From: Tetragonia tetragonoides
Lineage: Eukaryota > Streptophyta > Magnoliopsida > Caryophyllales > Aizoaceae
Assembly (NCBI GenBank): GCA_038025085.1
Contig: CM076152.1
Coordinates: 25,628,001 to 25,692,000 of the forward strand
Direction of reading: 5' to 3'
Length of the DNA stretch: 64,000 bases
The notes below the pieces were generated by a model. The model had not been told where the DNA came from. It worked only from the letters and a program-made list of their open reading frames with translations, and ran no database searches. Each line of letters starts with the position of its first letter. Position 1 is the stretch's first letter. The translations under genes and the position numbers were made by a program. Positions 44,499 through 56,476 of this stretch are shown in pieces.

Positions 44499-45167
44499 CT
44501 ATTTGCGTTTCTTTGTCCAACAGTACTCACACATGCCCTTCGGCGCAGGCACTAGCACATGGTTCACCTTCCACTCGAACTCGGACAAACATAACTCGGA
44601 TGCGGCACCCCTAAAGCAGAGAGACCATCGCATCCCTTCACCATATTTCTTCTCGTGTAGGTGACCACTTTTGGAGACTACGTCGGCATACTTCTCTTTG
44701 AGTCCCATCCATGGATGGATGTTAGGTAGACCAGCTAGTAGTAACTCCACCCATAAGCCTTCAAGTAGACTCGCGCAATTCTCGTACTGATAATGCTCGA
44801 TCGTAGTGTAAGCATGTCGTATGTAGATACGAATATCCTCGATCTTAGCGTTAGTAGCAAAGAATGGCTCCACAGGAAGAGACCAATTTGCAGGAGGGAT
44901 AGGTGCAACAGCAGGTGCATCAGTAGGTGCAATTTGGTTGTCGCTCTCGACACCAATATCTTCAAAATCTGGCATATCATTATGCTCGTCAGCTGGGGTA
45001 TACTCAGACTCAGACTCGGAGGGATCCTCATCCTCATCATGATCATCAACATGCGTGGCGTGTACAGCAGGTGGGGGCGCGGCAGGCGCGGCTTGCACAG
45101 CGCGTGCGGCCCCATCGTGTGCGACATCCTCATGCGCGACTTGATCTTGCGCGGCTTCATGGCGCAT
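44499..45167 (-). CDS. Unrecognised accessory ORF between PBS and gag of Gyp1
   Basis: 222 codons in the sense of Gyp1. Residues 1-40 are Ala/His-rich, about 41-75 very acidic (DDHDEDEDPSESESEY), and about 90-222 look globular with no family I recognise. Key residues: PP, then YI-x-H, W, LP-x3-PW, Y-x-D, Y, W-x-L-x-F and EW. The same residues at nearly the same spacings occur in the frame at 57658-57109 of Gyp2, which also lies between PBS and gag. The frame here is uninterrupted although pol of the same element is full of stops. The first ATG was taken as start; no splice sites examined. Function unknown; it could be a captured plant gene fragment. Confidence 0.65.
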   Translation of the reverse strand: MRHEAAQDQVAHEDVAHDGAARAVQAAPAAPPPAVHATHVDDHDEDEDPSESESEYTPADEHNDMPDFEDIGVESDNQIAPTDAPAVAPIPPANWSLPVEPFFATNAKIEDIRIYIRHAYTTIEHYQYENCASLLEGLWVELLLAGLPNIHPWMGLKEKYADVVSKSGHLHEKKYGEGMRWSLCFRGAASELCLSEFEWKVNHVLVPAPKGMCEYCWTKKRK

Positions 45168-45408
45168 GTTCGCATTGTTTCCTTTTGGTGTGCAGTCGAC
45201 TTCCTAGTAGTTACTCTTGTCCTTACCTTCTACAAGTAGACAATCAAAAAATAAGAACTTTATAAATCACAAGGAAGGTGATTTCAAATAATTCCTATCT
45301 TTTAGGACGACTATGCTCAACGACATTACATAATTTTTTTATTTTCCCCAAAATGAAACTAATCTTTATTAATTCATTAATTAATCCTAAGCAACATTTT
45401 AAACATAG

Positions 45409-45421
45409 GGCTCTGATGCCA
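45409..45421 (-). other. Gyp1 primer-binding site
   Basis: On the minus strand TGGCATCAGAGCC, one mismatch from the common TGGTATCAGAGC iMet-primed site, placed two bases after the LTR end. Confidence 0.8.
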
Positions 45422-45423
45422 TT

Positions 45424-47175
45424 TCTAACACCCCCGAATTTACAACGATTTCCTAGGAACTATCGACGTTATTATACACGACTCGACACCGCTGAACCAT
45501 CACAAACCCAGGGGATGCTACTGTAACATTTATCACTAAGGAGTAAATGCTAAGCAGAAAGAAAGTCTAGGCATTAAAGGAGCTTACGAAGGAAACTAAA
45601 CAATCTAAAACAATTAATATCAGAGTTGTCTATATAGTGAGCTAAAAACCATTAAACCAATTTATTACAACTTGCCTTCAAAGGGCTCAAATTAGAAAAT
45701 CCCAACAATCTAAACGGAAGAGAACGAGAGTTCTACAAACCGACGTCAACTCTAGCTTCCAAGCTGTACGTCCTCACTCGACTAAACCTGCACTTTGGTT
45801 TCCGTGACGGAAACAAAAAATACAAAAGAAAGGAAAATAATAAAAGAGAAAAAAAAAATCAGATAAACTGAATAAACGTCATCCGTACCAAGTACAAACA
45901 TTTCGCAAACCTTACCCGAGGTTTTAGAAGAATCATTGAAATTCATTTGCATATGCACATAAGCATATAATCAAGCATACGCATAACGACATTCTTTTAT
46001 ATGCAATTCTTGTATAGTGATCATACAAAAGATGACATAGACAATCTGTCTTGATTAGAGAGATGTAAAAGAGCGAATAGAACAACGATTACCCATACTG
46101 TTCATCGAAGATACAATCACGCCATTGACTTAATGACGACTCTAGTGTGCACACTACCTCTAGTATAATAAACGAGTCTAGAGGACTTAATAAATGGGGA
46201 ATGATCCATCCCAGACACACTATGAGGTGTCCATAAGTAACTGTGGAATCACGCATCCCTTGAACTACACCATTAGGTGTAATCCCGATTGCTCGACTAT
46301 TCCTAGGGATCCATTAGGGGTCTTACTCTCATTTAATTCAATTCACATAATTTGCATTGGTTTACTTAGTGGTACTACAAGACCACGACTTACTATTTCA
46401 TTTCATGCTCTTGACAATGAATAGTAAATAACGACGATAATGAAATTTAATATGATGATAATTATACATGCTTTAATTCAACGACGACAAGTCAACAAGG
46501 ATGACATGCAATGTCTAGCACAATTTTGGCAGCACTTCGGCAAGGTAATATGATATCCAAAAATCAGATATTTTTATTAAAGTAATTGATTTATTTAAAC
46601 CAATCTAGGCTTTTGAAAATCTTAATTCGGGTTCGAAACGAGTGCAGATAAATTAAAACAAGAAATTAAAAACTGCTAAAAATCGTGAAAAGCCCGCACA
46701 CAAACTGCGAAAACGCGAAACACCAAACACTAATTCTCAACCCATGAACCACCACCACTACCACCACCCATGGTGGTCCAATGACCCCCTTACCACCCAC
46801 CATCACTGGTGGTGGTCGTGGGTCCACCGTGGTGGTTCAAGGCCCGTCACAAAGAGACGGCGAAAGAGAGAGAAAAAGAAAACGAAATAGAAAGAAAGGT
46901 TGGGTGGCTCACCGAAACAAGGCGGCGGTGACCCCTGGTGGTTAACGGCAGGAGGAGAGAGAAACCTTAGGGCAGAGAAAAGAGATAGTGATCATGAGAG
47001 AACAAGAGAAAGAGAAAGATAAAGAAAGCAAGAGAAAGAACATGAGAGAGAAATCTTACTAATGGCTACTTGGTGGCGGTGCCATGACGGTTTCCAGCGA
47101 CCAAGCTGGGGAGAGAGGAGAGAGAGTGGGCGGGTGAGAGAGAGTGATGAGGGTCTGATCAAAGTGTGCAAACTA
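45424..47175 (-). mobile_element. Gyp1 5' LTR, distal end lost
   Basis: Ends (minus) GGGGGTGTTAGA next to the PBS. 46211-47175 matches the 3' LTR at 1537-2740, including the CCACCAC hairpin and GA tract. The counterpart of 2740-3088 is missing, replaced at about 47175 by unrelated sequence. Confidence 0.85.
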
Positions 47176-47400
47176 AATGTATGTAGTGATGGCAAATTTA
47201 TTGATGGTGAGGTTATTTGTGGTGTAGGTAGTCGGGAATTTGGTGGTGTATACAGTTGCAAACGAACCAGCATTGCTGAAGGTCGAGCCCATCTTTACTC
47301 AAGATTTCCCTTCTTCTTCGGATGCTCTATCCTGAATAGGAAGCATGGAGTGCTTACTAACAAGAAAGACCATGAGACTCCTACCTAAGAAAAATGACGA
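47176..47400. other. Unassigned segment at a rearrangement junction
   Basis: Between the broken Gyp1 LTR and the Tat3 leader. It has an open frame on the plus strand (SDGKFIDGEVICGVGSREFG and onward to about 47388) with no match I recognise; probably chance or a fragment of unknown origin. Confidence 0.35.
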
Positions 47401-48381
47401 CCCATATATAGAAAAACACATTGTACTAAAAAAAACCTTAAGCCTAAATGCCCAAACATTTTCCCTAATATTAAAGGAAAATAAAGTCAATGAACGAAAA
47501 TAAGAAGAAGAAAAAAAAAAAACGAATCATCCTCTTTTTTTTTTTTAATTTTTCTAGACTCAAAGAAAATGGAAAATGGGATAAAACAAAAGAAAGGAAT
47601 TTCGGCCTTTTATTTTAGTTTTTTTGATTTTTCCGATTTTTTTTCGACGCGTTTTTTTTACGTTACTTTTTTTTGTTTTTTCTTTTTTTTGGCCGAATTT
47701 GAATTACATCAAAAAAGAAAAGTAAAAATAGGATAGGGGAATTGGAGAGACTGACTCATTTTTTTTGCTAAATGGTCCTACAAAATTGTTCATGACTTCA
47801 ACGGTATATGAAAATATATTACCGGGAAAACCAATGCTCATTGAACAGAGTTCTCGCACTATATTTGGGCATTAAAAACTATCTAATAATAAAAGAAAAA
47901 GAGTCCTAGCACGTAATTACATGTTGGCACATAGTCACGACATTCAAACATTCAGGCAAGCTTTACAACGACGCAGTTACAAGCAAACATGTGATCAGAC
48001 GGGGATTACAACACATGCACAATAAGCAAGCGAATGCACGAATGTGGGCTAGAGGCTTTTGGCTCCTGTGAGGTACCAAAACAAATAAAAATTTCCTTCC
48101 GGCGGATGGTCCAGACATCAATTGTAATTCTTTTCACCAACAAGAATAGATGATTCGTGGGTGAGAAAGCACCGGTTTGCACGATAGGACAACTTTATAT
48201 TCCTTTAGATATACGGGTTGTGTATGAGTTATGATCCAACTCCTCGAGGGTTGATAAGGGTCAAAAGGCTGTGCCAAGGCACATGCAAATGATGCAATAT
48301 ATGGAATACGTTATTAAACAATTAAGCAAACTTGACTTTCGATTCTCACCCTCTTAAATATATCCCCATTGAAGTCGCCAC
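47401..48381 (-). mobile_element. Tat3 leader and PBS, truncated
   Basis: On the minus strand the PBS GTGGCGACTTCAATGGGGA (48381-48364) is followed by a Tat leader with no gene. A T/A-rich low-complexity part lies at 47500-47700. gag and pol are missing, so the element was cut off here. Confidence 0.65.
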
Positions 48382-51300
48382 TGTAAGAACCTGGAACTTT
48401 TGGCCTCGCTCCACGGAGTATGTCCTTATAGAAAATCTGTAAGTTGGGGGATTTAGATAATTTCAAGCAACCATCGAATTAGAAAAGTTTTGGATAAGAC
48501 TTGAATTGAATAAAAATTATGAAAGAGGTCACAAATCTGTTATTAGCGTTTTATCGAAGGGACAAACCGAAGGGACAACCCAACAGCGCGATAAGTGAAC
48601 TAATTATGTTTTTAGAAAGACTCCCGCTCATATAGAACAAATGAGTACCCAAGAATAAAGGGTTCGGGGGCGAATGTACGAGGTGGGAAGGTGTTAGGCA
48701 CCCAACTCGCCCGTTTTATGACGGCCTCTACTAACTCAAGTTTGCTTAATAATTTAAAGACATGATTCCCACACAAACCGGATTAACAACCTAGATTACA
48801 CTATTAGTTGGTTTATCACAACCATCACAACATTTATCATTGACCCTTATTTAGACATGCATTTGATTGGCAAGTTGAGCATTACAACATCTAGACATTC
48901 TTATTTACCGAATTGAAAGACAGTATTTAGGAAACAATAAAGAGCATGATTTGCCTGATATCTACATTTTGACAACTAAGAAATTGTAACACCCCAAATT
49001 TTCCTGTAATTTAAAACCATTTAAAATCACGAGTTGCATAAAAAAAACCCTAGAAATTCGAAGCGTTACCGCCGTATTTAGTGTTCAAATTAACAACAAT
49101 GCTAGAAAGAAACCAAAATGTTTATATCCCAAACATATATGCTAGATAATTAAATAATAACTATCTTTTCAACTAAACTTAAAACAAATAACCCAAATGA
49201 AATAAGAAATAGCAAACTATTAATTCTCATGCAAGAGAATTACTCTCACTACAATAGTCAAAATCCCAATATTAAATAATTCCAAGCTAAACAAATAAAA
49301 GTAAATGTTCTTAGAAGATATACTATCTTCTTGAGTCGCCTTCCTCTAGCTCAAACCACAAGCTACAAAAATCCGGTCAATCTACTCCCCTATATAGCCG
49401 ATTTCCATATAGGTTCATCATAGGCCCATCATTGAAGAGAAATGGACAACAAACACAAATAAAAAGAAAAGCAACCAATCAGCTACGCTGAGTAATTCAT
49501 AACCACATAGTCCATTTAAATCTCCAAGTTAAGCCAACATGCTTAATGACGATCATGCTTAAAGAAAATAAAAAACAACATGCTTTAATTGAAAGACACA
49601 CATAAACACCAAATAATAAATCCAATATTTATTATTATCCATTAGCCAAGTTCATTACACAGAAGAGAATCGTATGAACGTCAGAACCAACCGCAGAAGC
49701 CTCAATAGGATCAAAAGTCCTTTGCATAATAGCAAAGAGGGATCAACTGTCCCAGAGTATAGATGACTCCCGAAATACTTCTAGATGTTCCTAAGTATGT
49801 ATACCCTCTCTCAACCCTTAGGTTTACAAGAAGAACAGTTTCACAATAAAACTTCACTTGCCCAATTGCTCATTGTATGGATACAAGCTTTAACCAAATA
49901 CGTTGGAGCCACACCCGCTCATGTGAAACACACTCAACGTACCAATTGACATTCTCATTCGCTCCCTTTGGTGGATCCATTACCAAAGAAATCTTAACTC
50001 TCAATTCATCAATTCGAAGGTGATCACATAGTCAAGTAAATCACATAATCTTGGTAATTCTCAAGTACCACAATAAGGTTACAATATCTGATGGCAATTT
50101 TCCATGAATGGCATCTAGGCCTCAATTCATAAACACCTAGTTCAATACCTTTAAGTAGGTTCCAATAGTTAAAGTTCAATTCAGCTTATTGAAGTAACAT
50201 GCTTACTAACATGAATCAACATGATACAAAAATAGCAATACAAGCTATACTCCAATTGAACAATTATTAACATAATTTTCGTTCAATAACACAATAAATT
50301 ATGCATCTCCTCACATGAATCTCAACAAGTAGAAATTGCTACACAAAATGAATATCCAACATATAACTTGCATTCACTATCATAATTCTATACAAATTAT
50401 CACAAGGAAAAAATTATCAATTATCCCTTTAATCAAAATACTCACAAGTCCAAATATGAATTATCATTCCCAATTCAATACTAGACAATGAATGACAAAT
50501 TCACAAACCAATACTAGATGATGAATTGCCTTTAGCAAAGAGGCAATCCAAACAACCAAACAACGTAAGCGCCTTACGTTTAGGTGCGGTCAACAGGCCC
50601 TAACAAATCCACAATACACCAATAGTCAATACATTGACTTCTAAACCTCTTAATTAAACTTTAAAGATGATTTAGTACCCTTAATTAAAATAATTAAGTT
50701 GCTGGAGTTTTTCAATTACTCATGCATGCTCAAAGTTTCCAAAACCAATTTACATAAACTAAATTAAGAAATTTTCCAAAACCCTAAATCAAGTCAATAA
50801 GTCAAAACAAGTCAAACCACCAAAAACACCACCCAACATCAACAACCACCACTCCACCGCCGCTGACCACCGTGCAGCGGCGGCGGTGGCCGTGACAGTC
50901 ACGGCTGGTAGCAGTGACAGCCGCCTAGCGGCTGCACCGTGCACTGTACACGGACTGGCCGTATTCCGCCAAAATCGAAACTCTTTTTTTTTGTTAATTT
51001 TTTTAACAAATCCAAATCTAAATTAAATCCGAATAATTAATAAATTTCCAGATTTAATAAAACACAAGATCCAACCTTTTAAACTCAACCTTTGATTCAA
51101 GTTCAACAAAACATTAAACCCAAATCATGATTCTAACATGTAAAATAGTAGAATCTAGCAAATTCTAGGCAAATACAAAATTAGGGATTACGCATACAAA
51201 ACTATGGCTCATAAAAACTCATACTTGAATCAAACTTAAAGCTTTTAAGAATCAAAAACAAGTTAACAACACTTACTTGTAAGTCTAGGATCAAAATTGC

Positions 51301-52508
51301 ACAAAACGATGAATTTTGAAAGAGAGCCAAATTCTCTTTCGTGTTCCCTTTTCTTCTGTCGTGCGTGAGTGAGTGAGAGAGAGTTGTTTCTTTTTTTTTT
51401 TGTTTTTGGTAAAGAGTCAGTTATTTTAGAAGTAGAGTATATTTAGGAACCAAATATACTCTTTCCTTCCCTCAACTTCTTCTTTCCTAAAATCTCTCCT
51501 AGAATCACTCCACCATCCAACAATTTAGGAAACCAATTTTGAAACAAAAATTCTGATATTTGGGTGCCTTATTTTCGGCCACATAGCCGAAAATAATGGC
51601 CCACATTGTTACCCATAATTTCGGCCAAACCGAAATTATAAGCCCGCCAAAATCCTTTTTATTTAATTCGGCCCAATTATAATTTATTAGGTCGAAAACG
51701 AAAACCCAATATTAATTAGGCACTTTAAACATTTATGAGCCCAATTAATATTTTAAATCCAAAATTGCATTTTTTTTTAAGTAATTATTAATCTTAAATG
51801 AATAATAATACGGGGTATTACAAATATAAAATGTTAAGAAATTAATTTAATTTGAGCCCTGAAGAGTTAGTACCTAAACTGTAGGTGCAAATGAATAGTA
51901 AAGAAATATCTCAAGTAAAGAATAAATTTGGAAGAAAGAGGGGGAAGCTCAGTATTAATACTCCTGAGAATAGAGGTTGTCAACTGTAGATTGTGTGTTT
52001 GAACTGAGAGAGTAGGGTCGTATTTATATGGAAACGAGTAGGGTTGGACGGGTGAAGGGAGGCCAAAATTTGGAGACTGGGTGTGAAAAAAGACGGGCCT
52101 CAACAGACCTAGCAAGCGCTACTAGCGGCACTGGCGAACGCCGCTAGCGATTGTGAGCCTGCCAGCTGGATATCATCATAATGACGACATCCAGTCAAAT
52201 TTAATTTTTGGAGGAGCTTTTAATGTTCCGAAAATGAGAAAAGACTATTTTAACCTTTTGCGGTAAAAGACGGTTTTACCCTCGGCAAGCAACTTGGCCA
52301 CCGGGAGTCAGGAATTGGCACGAGAGGTGTCGTTCGAAAGTTATTGAACGAGGCTTTGGAATGTTATCGAAATAAATGAGTGATCAAGGAAAAACCTTGA
52401 GACCTTATTTTACCTATCAAAGCAAACGTAACATTCAAGTTCATAAATTACTCCTTTCATCATCGGGCTTTTACGGAGAAATCTGATGACGCTTTTTTGG
52501 CATCTACA
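48382..52508 (-). mobile_element. Tat3 5' LTR, interrupted by another LTR
   Basis: On the minus strand it starts TGTAGATGCC at 52508 and ends TTCTTACA at 48382, next to a Tat PBS. Without the inserted 48985-51822 it is about 1.3 kb. It matches 1-1536 and 53075-53699, with the TTAGTAGAGG core, TATA (about 52022-52030) and AGCGGC palindromes (52113-52150). Confidence 0.82.
48985..51822 (-). mobile_element. Solo-LTR-like insertion in the Tat3 LTR
   Basis: A 2.84-kb segment bounded by TGTAACACCCC and GGGGTATTACA on the plus strand, i.e. TGTAATACCCC start on the minus strand, typical of chromovirus LTRs. No PBS, PPT or coding frame is seen inside, so it is called a solo LTR. Flanks share only AAAT, so no clear 5-bp TSD. 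Contains a CCGCCGCTGACC / AGCGGCGGCGG palindromic block (50861-50945). Confidence 0.65.
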
Positions 52509-53074
52509 ATATTATATCTTTTATTTTAAATTTAAATTTAGTACATATTAATTTACTCAACAAGTGCAAATTATAACTCTTCCAATCATTTTATTCAATT
52601 ATGATGTTAATAACATAACTGAATAAATCAACTAAGAGTTAATGAATAGATTCTGATTTCTCGAATCATTACAATATCAGCTTGTTATCATCATTTTTCT
52701 AATGCATCCAGATTGTAGTAATGCAATCGGGGAAAACTGTACTAAAATCGAATTTGAAAAACAAAATGTGACTCAAATCTGTCCGACCCATATCTGCCCC
52801 AAACAACATTAGCTGAATCGACCCGAACACAAATATACCTGAATCAAACCGACCCGAACACGATACGAGTACAGTGCGTGATAACTCAATTCAACCGAAA
52901 CCGATATGGCCTAAACCAGATTGACCCGACCCGACCCGAAAATAGCATGAACCGAATTAACTCGAGCCCAAATATACCCAAATTGACCCGAGCCGAATCG
53001 AAAATAGAGATAACCTGATTCAGACTGAATCGAAATGACCCGACCCTAACCCGACCCAAATGACCCGTTTTCCA
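52509..53074. other. Flank with CGACCCGAA-rich degenerate repeats
   Basis: 52509-52730 is AT-rich with nothing recognised. From about 52780 to 53065 there are about 15 degenerate copies of GACCCGA(A/C) and variants such as CCGAATCGA. No coding frame. Confidence 0.55.
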
Positions 53075-53699
53075 GGTCTAGATTCAGGTACTAAACTCTA
53101 GAGGGCTCAAATCAACTATTGCTTTCCTACTTGTCAAACTGTTGATCTCATGCAAATCATGTAATTTATTGCTTCCTAAATATCAGTTGTAAATCTTGCA
53201 CAATCAATGTCTTGTCGTTGTAATGCTCAACTTGTCAATCGAATTCATGTTCACAATATAGGCAAATAACAATATTTTGGTGCTTGTGATCAACCAATTA
53301 ATAGTCTAATCTAGGTTGTTAATCGGATTTGCGTTGGAATAATGTCATTAACATATTAAAAAAACTTGAGTTAGTAGAGGCCGTTATTTTAAATGGGGGA
53401 GTTGGGTGCCTAACACCTTCCAACCTCGTACCTTCGCCCCCGAACCCTCGTTCTTGGGTACTCATATATGTTCTATATCAGCGGGAGTGTTTCTAAAAAC
53501 ATGATTAGTTCGATCTTTCAGCTACTAGGTCGTCCATTCAGTTGTCCCTTTGTTTTCTCCATTTCGATAAAGCGCTAGTAGCAGATTTTTTGGTCATTTC
53601 ATGGTTTTTATTCAATTCAAGTCTTTCAAATGCTTTTCTAACTTGATGGTTCCTTGAACTTATCTAGTGCCCTACAAATACAAATTTTCTATAAGGATA
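53075..53699 (+). mobile_element. Tat3-type LTR fragment (3' half)
   Basis: Matches about 895-1500 of the left LTR, including the TTAGTAGAGGCCG and GTGCCTAACACC blocks. It ends at about 53700 without TTCTTACA, joined to gypsy RNase H sequence. Confidence 0.78.
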
Positions 53700-54000
53700 T
53701 TTCCCGCATTTACCGAAGAGATGCGAGATGAGGTTTCCAGAGTCCTTGCAGGTCGGTGTACAGGTAACATTTTGCTCCATAAAGGTAATGTCTCCAAATT
53801 TTCAATGCAAAAACAATTGCGGCTAGTTCTAGGTCATGGGTCGGATAATGGACTTCATATGGTCTCAGTTGTCTAGACGCATAAGCTATTACCTTACTAT
53901 TTTGCATAAGCACACATCCTAATCCGTTCATAGAAGCATCATTATACACTTCATAATCTTCTCCCTCATTAGGTAAAATCAGAACTGGAGTTGTGGTCAA
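53700..54000 (-). pseudogene. Gyp2 RNase H, truncated
   Basis: [60 protein letters not shown]: a normal gypsy RNase H up to YTD, where sequence departs and the element ends. Confidence 0.83.
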
Positions 54001-54692
54001 TCTATTTTCAACTCTTGGAAGGCTAAATCACATTTCTCGCTCCATTGAAATTCCGTGATTTTTCTCAAAAGATTGGCTAAGGGTTGGGCTATCTTAGAAA
54101 AATCTTTCACAAATCTCCTATGGAATCCACCTAATCCTAAGAAATTTCTGACTTCCGTGACATTAGTCGGTATGGTCCAATTCTTAACTGCTCTAATTTT
54201 ACTTGGGTCTACAGATACTCCATCTTTAGATATCATGTGCCCCACAAATGCTACTTCCTCAATCCAAAATTCACATTTCGACTATTCCCGTAAAGTTGAT
54301 TCTCTCTCAAGGTTTCTAAAACAATCCTCAAATTCTTTCCATAGTCTTCCCTACTCTTGGAATAAATAAGTATATAATCTATGAATACTACCACAAATCT
54401 ATCTAAGTATGGTTGAAAAGTACTATGCATAAGATCCATAAAAGTTGCGGGGGCATTGGTTAATCCAAAGGCATAACGGTAAGCTCATAATGACCGCATC
54501 GGGTTGTAAAGGTGGTCTTAGGTATATCGTCTTCCTTAATTCTCAATAGGTGATATCCTCACCTCAAATATAATCTATTTTTTAAAATATTCCCGCATCT
54601 TTAAATTGGTCAAACAAATCATCTATCTTGGGTAATGGGTATTTATTCTTGATGGTCACCTTATTCAACTCCCGATAATCTATACATAATCT
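54001..54692 (-). pseudogene. Gyp2 reverse transcriptase, C-terminal part
   Basis: Contains VVVFIDYILIYSKSRED, where the usual FIDD/YVDD pair reads FIDY, so a catalytic Asp is lost. Also [40 protein letters not shown] and DLMHSTFQPYLDRF. Frameshifts near 54250 and 54480. Confidence 0.85.
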
Positions 54693-55364
54693 TTAATTGT
54701 CGTCTTTCTTTTTCACAAATAAAACCGGTGCTCCCCAAGGTGAGAAACTTGGTCTAATATACCCTTTCTCCAGTGATTCCTCTAATTTGGTTTTCAATTC
54801 TTTCATCTCAGCTGGGGTCATCCTATAAGGTGCTCTAGAAATAGGTGTTCTACCAGGTATAAGGTCAATGGTGAAATCTATAACTCTCTTTGGCGGCATT
54901 CCGGGGATTTCATCGGGAAATACTGACACAACTGGTAATCTAGACAAGTTATTGTCTTTCGACGGGGTTTCAGTTCTATTGCTAAGGTATGCTAGGTATT
55001 CCTTTCTAATTAGATTGGTAGCACTCATGTTCGCCACTATCTTGGTTTGTGGTGATATATCTATCCCTTTATAAAAGATTTTCTCCCCAGATGGTGTTTT
55101 CAAGGATATTCTTTGCAAATGGCATTCGATTTTGGCGTGGTATTTACTAAGCCAATTCATTCCTAAAATTGCATCAAAGTCTGCTAAGTCAAATTGTATG
55201 AGATCACCAGGAAAATTTGTGTTATCTATACTTATGAGGCTTTTTGTATACAAATAATTATAAGCTATTGTAATTCCTCCGAGAGTGGTGATATTTATTT
55301 TATAAATAGTATTTGGGATTAAGTTATTTTTCCCACAAAACTCGATAGAGAAAAATGAGCGCAA
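54693..55364 (-). pseudogene. Gyp2 protease C terminus and RT N terminus
   Basis: ADFDAILGMNWLSKYHAKIE (protease end), VFPDEIPGMPPKRVIDFTID, PISRAPYRMTPAEMKELKTK and [20 protein letters not shown] (RT). The protease active site lies just upstream (about 55390-55365), partly destroyed. Stop at 54693. Confidence 0.85.
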
Positions 55365-55389
55365 TGCCCCTGAATCAAATAAAACTAAT

Positions 55390-56476
55390 GCAGGGTGGGA
55401 ATAAATAAGGAAGTACCCGTGGCTACGCTAGGAATCGCATTGGCTTTCCTATGGTTCATGACATGAATTCTGCCTTTGTTACTACCAACGGTTTGTCCTG
55501 CACCTGTCACACTTCCAGGTTGTTGAGTTGCTACTCTTTGGACAGTGTCGGTGTTCCTCCAGTCTCTTGCTCCAGTAAATTGGCCACCATTCTCACGACC
55601 ATTATTTCAGTTTCTATTCCCATTCTGAAATTGATTGTTCCCTCTTTCAAAACCAACATTATCCCCAATCATTCTTCTAGCAAAGCACTCACTAGCCTTG
55701 TGTTCGGTTCTACCACAATTGAAACAAACAAGTTTTATCAAACAAAGTCTACTGGGCTAATTCTTACCACAGCGGGGACAATTCTTTCCATTTCCATCAT
55801 TCCTCCTAAAATTTCCTCCAAAGCAATTCATCCCAATACTTCTAGGTGGACTCCTAGACCTTTTTCTCTCAAAACTCCCATATTTCTCCTTAAATTCTTG
55901 CTCCTAGCAACCATGTTATCACGCCTCTCCTGAATTCTTTCTATATTAATTGCCTTATCATAAGCTTCATGAAATGTGGTTTCTTTACCTTCAATTCTCA
56001 AATTCCTATTGTTTCTTTCTCCTTAAAGACCTAGGATAAAATCTCTTCCTGTGTTTTTCCTTAAATTTCTCCCAATCAAATTCAGGCTCAGTAAGGTAAG
56101 TCTCCTTAACAACTTTCCACCAATCATCAGCTTCTCTCCTCAAGTAATACTGCCCACAACTAATCAGAAGATTCTTAGAACATCCTACAACCTCAAACTA
56201 CTTTTCTATGTTTCTAATCCAATCCTCAAGCAACGTAGGATCAACTCCTTCTTCATAAGTAGGTGGTGGTGAGTAGCTGAATTCTTAAAGAGTATGGCTT
56301 GGGTTCTTTGGTTTCTTTCTCTTTGTTTTTCTCTCCTCCTTCAATTTGTTTCTTAATAGTTATCCCAAAGTATTGACACAAAGTCTTTAAAGTGTGTAAT
56401 CGTTCTCCATTAGCGGTTTTCACATTGGATTTGATGTTGCTCCGGTCATGGTCACTTCTTCTTCTTGAGTCATTTT
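55390..56476 (-). pseudogene. Gyp2 gag
   Basis: Starts about 56476 (MTQEEEVTMTGATSN), then EEGVDPTLLEDWIRNIEK near 56230. CCHC knuckles CPRCGKN and CFNCGRTEHKASEC (about 55770-55680). Broken by several frameshifts and stops. Confidence 0.72.

Larger units (their letters stand above)
1537..47175 (-). mobile_element. Gyp1: outer Ty3/gypsy chromovirus (Tekay/Del type), split by nested insertions
   Basis: This is the outermost element, read on the minus strand: 5' LTR 47175-45424, PBS complementary to initiator tRNA-Met at 45421-45409, an extra ORF at 45167-44499, gag 43654-42550, protease from 42549, RT 15824-14910 and 6515 onwards, RNase H, integrase 4790-3367, PPT, and 3' LTR 3088-1537. The two LTRs match closely (1537-2740 against 46211-47175). 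Nested inserts are Tat1, Tat2, a CACTA element and the Tat3-type LTR. The integrase tail contains a chromodomain-like end, which with the iMet PBS points to the Tekay/Del chromovirus clade. Frameshifts and stops make it inactive. Confidence 0.88.

Noticed and set aside
44735..45265. Other-frame ORFs over the Gyp1 accessory ORF (Met/Leu-rich and Arg/His-rich)
   Set aside because: The 222-codon minus frame is the one that shows similarity to Gyp2; the others look compositional.
47062..47388. A plant gene on the plus strand at the Gyp1 LTR end
   Set aside because: Its first third lies in LTR sequence and its remainder matches no family I recognise; kept only as an unassigned segment.
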